From contig CAZGWN010000053.1 in assembly GCA_964528755.1 (NCBI GenBank), positions 1 through 27,959 of the forward strand: a DNA stretch of 27,959 nucleotides, in the 5' to 3' direction. The notes beneath the pieces are model-generated. The model saw nothing but the letters and a program-made list of their open reading frames with translations, searched no databases and had not been told where the DNA came from. The translations under genes were made by a program, and so were the position numbers. Source of the DNA: Raineyella sp964528755. Its GTDB lineage: Bacteria > Actinomycetota > Actinomycetes > Propionibacteriales > Propionibacteriaceae. Numbering within the stretch: the first letter of the stretch is position 1; every line of letters starts with the position of its first letter. Positions 23,429-27,959 of the stretch are shown here, in pieces.

Positions 23429-23677
23429 GGGATCTTCGGCGTTCTCGCCGGGGTGCCGTCGGGCGTCGATCCGTCAGGGCCGCCCGTCGGGCGTGTCGCA
23501 GCACCGGTGGCTGTGCCGAAAATCGGTCATAGGTCGGTCCTGTGCCATCCGGCGAGAACGCGTCGCCGCCAGTGATGGCGGGGAACAACACGGGCCAATC
23601 CTATGGTCGACAACCGAAGGTGTCCCTGGCCGTTCTCCGGGGGTCGACGGTCGTTCCTGGAGGTGGGGGGCCGGCGG
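23429..23677. other. Convergent intergenic region with distant 13-bp inverted repeat
   Basis: 249 bp between the ends of sufT (plus) and the DUF1847 gene (minus). GCGTTCTCGCCGG (23439-23451) has an exact reverse complement at 23549-23561, 97 bp away. The left copy also folds locally (CGGCG, TTCT, CGCCG) and may act in termination. I see no gene here. The small open frames have no ribosome sites or recognisable sequence. Confidence 0.5.
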
Positions 23678-24376
23678 CTACTTCACCCGTTCGTCCCAGC
23701 CGTCCTCCTTCAGCTTGCCGTAGTAGGTTCCGGCCAGATGGATGGCGGCGACGGGGTTGTGGCCGGTGACCCTGTCCTTGGTCACCAAAGTGGTGGCGTA
23801 CGCGTCCGAGTGGCGGACGAACAGGGCGTCGTGGCCCACGCACAGGCCCATCACCACGTTCAGGTCGGTGCCGGCACGGTTCAGCGTCTCCGCCTGCAGG
23901 ATGGGGTTGCACATGTTCACGCCCACCTCCTCGCAGCCGGGGTCAATGCCCGCCTCGTGCTTGGGAACGGTGCCGATCTTGCAGCCGACGCCGATGACGT
24001 CGAACCCCCGGGCTCGCAGGATCCGCGCCAGGACCCGCGATTCCGAGATCAGCCCGACACACGTCGCGATCCCGATCAGCCGGGCTCCGATCTTGCGTGC
24101 GAACTGGACCGTCTCCTCCACCCGCGGCCATCGGCAGTAGCCCTCGTACTCGGTCTCGGCTGCCGCCGTCATCACCCGGTGAGTCGCCGCCTCGTCGTAC
24201 TGTGCGAGGGCGTGGGCCCGGGCATCCGGCTCCAGCGCGGTGCTCAGGCAGAACTCGGGGAAGCGCCCGCCCGTGCCCAGCCCGGTCCCCGAGCCGCAGG
24301 CCGTGATCGCACAGTCCGCGCAGGTCAGCGATCGGGTGACGGGCCGTTCCGATTGTTTCGGGGATCGCGCTGACAT
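23678..24376 (-). CDS. DUF1847 family Cys-rich protein
   Basis: 232 residues from the ATG at 24376, with ten Cys. The N-terminal CADCAITAC (Cys19, 22, 27), then FC (43), YC (81), ATC (106), GCKIG (132), PGCEE (148), NMCNP (156) and GLC (179), are typical of DUF1847, a family often annotated as metal-binding. ATCVGLISESRVLARILRARGFDVIGVGCKIG is the conserved middle. No enzymatic role is established. The ATG is preceded by GGAAGGAC at about 9 bp. An upstream GTG (24445) would add 23 residues without similarity and is less likely. The gene converges with the suf operon, which makes a metal or Fe-S connection worth asking about but does not prove one. Confidence 0.8.
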   Translation of the reverse strand: MSARSPKQSERPVTRSLTCADCAITACGSGTGLGTGGRFPEFCLSTALEPDARAHALAQYDEAATHRVMTAAAETEYEGYCRWPRVEETVQFARKIGARLIGIATCVGLISESRVLARILRARGFDVIGVGCKIGTVPKHEAGIDPGCEEVGVNMCNPILQAETLNRAGTDLNVVMGLCVGHDALFVRHSDAYATTLVTKDRVTGHNPVAAIHLAGTYYGKLKEDGWDERVK

Positions 24377-24532
24377 GGGATCGACGTCCTTCCGGCTGAG
24401 GATGACCTGCGGGAGTCGGGTGGCCGGCCCCGCACCGCGCGGCACGCACGGCGTACCCCGCTATCCATGCCGGAATCGTAGCAATTACCTCGGCCGCCGG
24501 AGCGGGGACCCGGTTCCGGCCGACCCGCCTTG

Positions 24533-24538
24533 TACACT
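24533..24538 (+). promoter_or_regulatory. -10 box of the acyltransferase gene
   Basis: TACACT lies 49 bp before the GTG at 24588. Unlike most genes here, this one would have a leader of about 40 bases with a GGGAGG ribosome site before the start. Confidence 0.4.
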
Positions 24539-24587
24539 CGCCTGAGTTGGCCTGCGCACCTCCCGCGAGCGGGCCGGGAGGTGGGAT

Positions 24588-25961
24588 GTGGACGTGGCCG
24601 ATGCCCGTGCGGACCCGCCCGCGCCGGATCGCCCGGACCGTAACGTGGCCGTCGACCTGGCCCGTGCGCTCGCGATCGTGGTCGTCGTCTGGTTCCACCT
24701 GTCGTTCTTCCGCCTCGATCTGCGCTTCACGCCGGAGGGCGAACCTCAGCTCGGCTTCGGGATGCGCTCCCTCGGTGTGGTCGGCTGGGTGGGTAGCTGG
24801 TTCCTGCAGATCATGCCGCTGTTCTTCGTCGCGGGCGGATTCGCGAACACCCTGGTGGTCGACCGTCACGTCCGTTCCGGCGCGAGCCTGGGGCACTACC
24901 TGGCGCTGCGGGGCCGCCGACTGATCGGTCCGCTGACCGTCTACATCGGCTGGTGGACCCTGGTCGGCACGATCGTGGCCGTTTTCGCCGGACCGGAGAC
25001 CGGCGCCTGGTTCAGCGGGTTGCTGACCCGGGTGCTGTGGTTCATCGTCGTCTACCTGCTCATCGTGCTCATCGCCCCGGTCATGGTGCGTGCCCAGGAC
25101 CGCTGGGGGTGGCGGGTGCCGGTCGTGCTGCTGGCCGCTGCGCTGGTCGTCGACACCGCATCGTTCCTCGCGCACAACCCGTGGATCCGCGAGATCAACC
25201 TGCTCACCGTGTGGCCGTTCGCCCACCAGCTCGGCATCGCGTACGCCCGCGGCCGGTGGCGTACGTCGCCACGCTGGGTCAGCCTGGTCACCGCCGGGGC
25301 TGCGGCGGCCGCCATCCTCGTGCTCCTCCTCATCGCTCCCTACCCGACCACCGCGGTCGGACTGGGTGACCAAGCCGAGTCCAACCTCGCCCCGCCCTCC
25401 GCCCCGATGGCGCTGCTCGCCCTGGTCCAGGTCGCCGGGCTGGCCCTGCTGGAGCGGTACGCGGGGGCGGCGCTGGCCGCGGACCTGCGGCTGCGCCGGG
25501 TGCTCGGCGTCGTCAACGCCCTGGCGATGACGCTCTACCTGTGGCATCTGCCGATCATCGGGCTGACCGCGGTCCTGCTGATGGTGCCCAGTCTCGTCCT
25601 CGGCCACGCCGTCGGTTTCCTGCTCGCCACCCCGGTCTACTGGCTCGTCGGGGTCCCGCTGCTGGTGGCGCTCGTCCCCCTGATCGGACGGCTGGAGTAC
25701 GCGCTCATCCCGCCGATGGGGGAGCGACAGGACACCCGACTGGCCGTGGTCGGGACGCTCGTGCTCATCGTGGGGCTGGAGATCATCCAGCGCACCGGGA
25801 TGGTCGTGCACCCGGGTGCGCCGATGCCGACGGTGGGGGTCGGGCTGTTCGCGATCGGGGCGCTGGCGCTGGCCCGCGCCTCGAACATGCCCGAGCGCCG
25901 GCGCGGCCTGCCGGGTGGCCGCGGGGCCGGCGCGCAGGCCCGGCGCATCCACCGGGTGTGA
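24588..25961 (+). CDS. Membrane acyltransferase (acyltransferase 3 family)
   Basis: 457 residues with about ten hydrophobic helices. It opens with RNVAVDLARALAIVVVVWFHLSFF, the family start in which an Arg-Asp-rich helix leads to a conserved His. The IMPLFFVAGGFAN and YLWHLPIIGLTAVLL segments also fit acyltransferase 3 proteins, which transfer acetyl or acyl groups to sugars or wall polymers in the membrane. The GTG start has GGGAGGTGGGAT upstream. The C-terminal tail is Arg/Gly-rich. The substrate is not predictable. The gene has no obvious partner here and may be separately regulated. Confidence 0.82.
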   Translation: MDVADARADPPAPDRPDRNVAVDLARALAIVVVVWFHLSFFRLDLRFTPEGEPQLGFGMRSLGVVGWVGSWFLQIMPLFFVAGGFANTLVVDRHVRSGASLGHYLALRGRRLIGPLTVYIGWWTLVGTIVAVFAGPETGAWFSGLLTRVLWFIVVYLLIVLIAPVMVRAQDRWGWRVPVVLLAAALVVDTASFLAHNPWIREINLLTVWPFAHQLGIAYARGRWRTSPRWVSLVTAGAAAAAILVLLLIAPYPTTAVGLGDQAESNLAPPSAPMALLALVQVAGLALLERYAGAALAADLRLRRVLGVVNALAMTLYLWHLPIIGLTAVLLMVPSLVLGHAVGFLLATPVYWLVGVPLLVALVPLIGRLEYALIPPMGERQDTRLAVVGTLVLIVGLEIIQRTGMVVHPGAPMPTVGVGLFAIGALALARASNMPERRRGLPGGRGAGAQARRIHRV

Positions 25962-26005
25962 CGGCGGGCTCACTCGAAAGCCTGACGCGGGAGCGCCGCC
26001 CGGCG

Positions 26006-26045
26006 TACGATGACGGGAAGTCCCGTGTGCCGCCCGGCGTATGCT
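26006..26045 (+). promoter_or_regulatory. Duplicated -10 region and palindrome upstream of the ABC-F gene
   Basis: GCCGCCCGGCGTA occurs at 25995-26007 and at 26029-26041, each running into a -10-like box: TACGAT (26006-26011) and TATGCT (26040-26045). The second is 6 bp from the GTG at 26052. Between them, ACGGGA-AG-TCCCGT (26013-26026) is a perfect palindrome that could bind a regulator or form a small hairpin in the longer transcript. Confidence 0.5.
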
Positions 26046-26051
26046 TGGCCG

Positions 26052-27653
<1,602 letters not shown>

Positions 27654-27657
27654 CCTC

Positions 27658-27682
27658 GGCGGTCGGGAGATCGCCGACCGTC
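27658..27682 (+). terminator. Hairpin after the ABC-F gene
   Basis: CGGTCGG (27660-27666), a 7-base loop and CCGACCG (27674-27680) form a perfect stem right after the stop codon. There is no T-tract. Confidence 0.45.
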
Positions 27683-27704
27683 CGGGCCGATCCGGCACCA
27701 TCCC

Positions 27705-27732
27705 TTGCTGTTCCCATAATCCCGGCTAAACT
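27705..27732 (+). promoter_or_regulatory. Promoter of the 56-residue gene
   Basis: TTGCTG (27705-27710), 16 bp, TAAACT (27727-27732). It sits directly after the ABC-F hairpin and 45 bp before the small gene, which has its own GGAGG. Confidence 0.55.
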
Positions 27733-27777
27733 GGAGGGCTATATCCGCGGAAACGGAACGGAGACGATGGAGGACCG

Positions 27778-27948
27778 ATGCCTGACAGTGCCAGGGAAGG
27801 ACGGATCGACGAGCAGGTGACTCCCCGCGACCTGACCCGTGCCCCCTCGTTCGTGCTGGGCAACGGACTGCCCACGCCGCCCCTCGGGGTGCTGGTGAAG
27901 GCGGGCAAGAGTCACCGATCTTCGAAGAAGACCGGCCGGCGCGGCTGA
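27778..27948 (+). CDS. Small basic hypothetical protein, 56 residues
   Basis: An ATG preceded by GGAGG (4 bp) opens a frame of 56 residues starting MPDSAREGRIDEQVTPRDL. A Pro/Gly/Leu-rich middle (SFVLGNGLPTPPLGVLVKAG) precedes a strongly basic tail (KSHRSSKKTGRRG). It has its own promoter and ribosome site, and codon use is GC-rich like that of its neighbours. I do not recognise a family. The basic tail could bind RNA or DNA, or be a ribosome-associated part, but this is only a guess. It ends 11 bp before the window edge. Confidence 0.55.
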   Translation: MPDSAREGRIDEQVTPRDLTRAPSFVLGNGLPTPPLGVLVKAGKSHRSSKKTGRRG

Positions 27949-27959
27949 CGCCCGGCCGG

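Overview
The window is very GC-rich, with codons strongly biased to G or C in the third position. It carries a complete SUF-type Fe-S operon with sufR and sufU, genes with leaderless starts, and a ctaA/ABC/suf/ABC-F gene neighbourhood that I know from mycobacteria and other Actinomycetota. I infer a high-GC actinobacterium, possibly Propionibacteriales, but cannot fix the genus. A run of exactly 100 N (10796-10895) shows that this is a draft scaffold.

Layout. (1) 1-3859: the end of a cation/proton antiporter operon (mrpD truncated by the window edge, then mrpE, mrpF, mrpG, each overlapping the next by 4 bp), followed by a CPBP-family membrane protease. (2) 3771-5795: a TIGR03960-type radical SAM protein. 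Its usual partner, a TIGR03936/DUF2344 protein, lies at 11127-11834. (3) Between these partners sit a minus-strand malic enzyme (5828-7543) and a three-gene minus-strand unit of visibly lower GC (7627-11022). That unit has two paralogous cytosolic proteins of unknown function and a secreted protein with LGFP repeats whose frame is broken once. One paralogue contains the N gap. (4) 11844-14271, minus strand: heme A synthase (ctaA) with a two-gene ABC exporter. (5) 14272-14561: an intergenic region with a perfect 30-bp inverted repeat and GC-rich degenerate repeats. (6) 14562-16542: a nicotinamidase-type hydrolase and a convergent L,D-transpeptidase lipoprotein. (7) 16707-23428: sufR-sufB-sufD-sufC-sufS-sufU-sufT, one operon for Fe-S cluster assembly. 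(8) 23678-27948: a Cys-rich DUF1847 protein (minus), a membrane acyltransferase, an ABC-F ATPase and a 56-residue basic protein.

How the parts work together. The suf genes form a full assembly line: SufS takes sulfur from cysteine, SufU relays it, SufBCD builds the cluster, SufT helps maturation, and SufR is the likely Fe-S-sensing repressor. Heme A synthase and the Fe-S machinery both serve respiration. The Mrp genes use the proton gradient for Na+ export and pH control.

The least explained part is 7.6-11.0 kb. I propose, as a hypothesis only, a laterally acquired unit made of a secreted, wall-binding protein with a possible nuclease-like domain and two cytosolic companion proteins. Other unusual features are tandem duplications at the 3' ends of three genes (malic enzyme, L,D-transpeptidase, sufR), the long hairpin at 14381-14450, and many starts preceded at 6 bp (sometimes 8 bp) by a TANNNT -10 box, which implies leaderless mRNAs.
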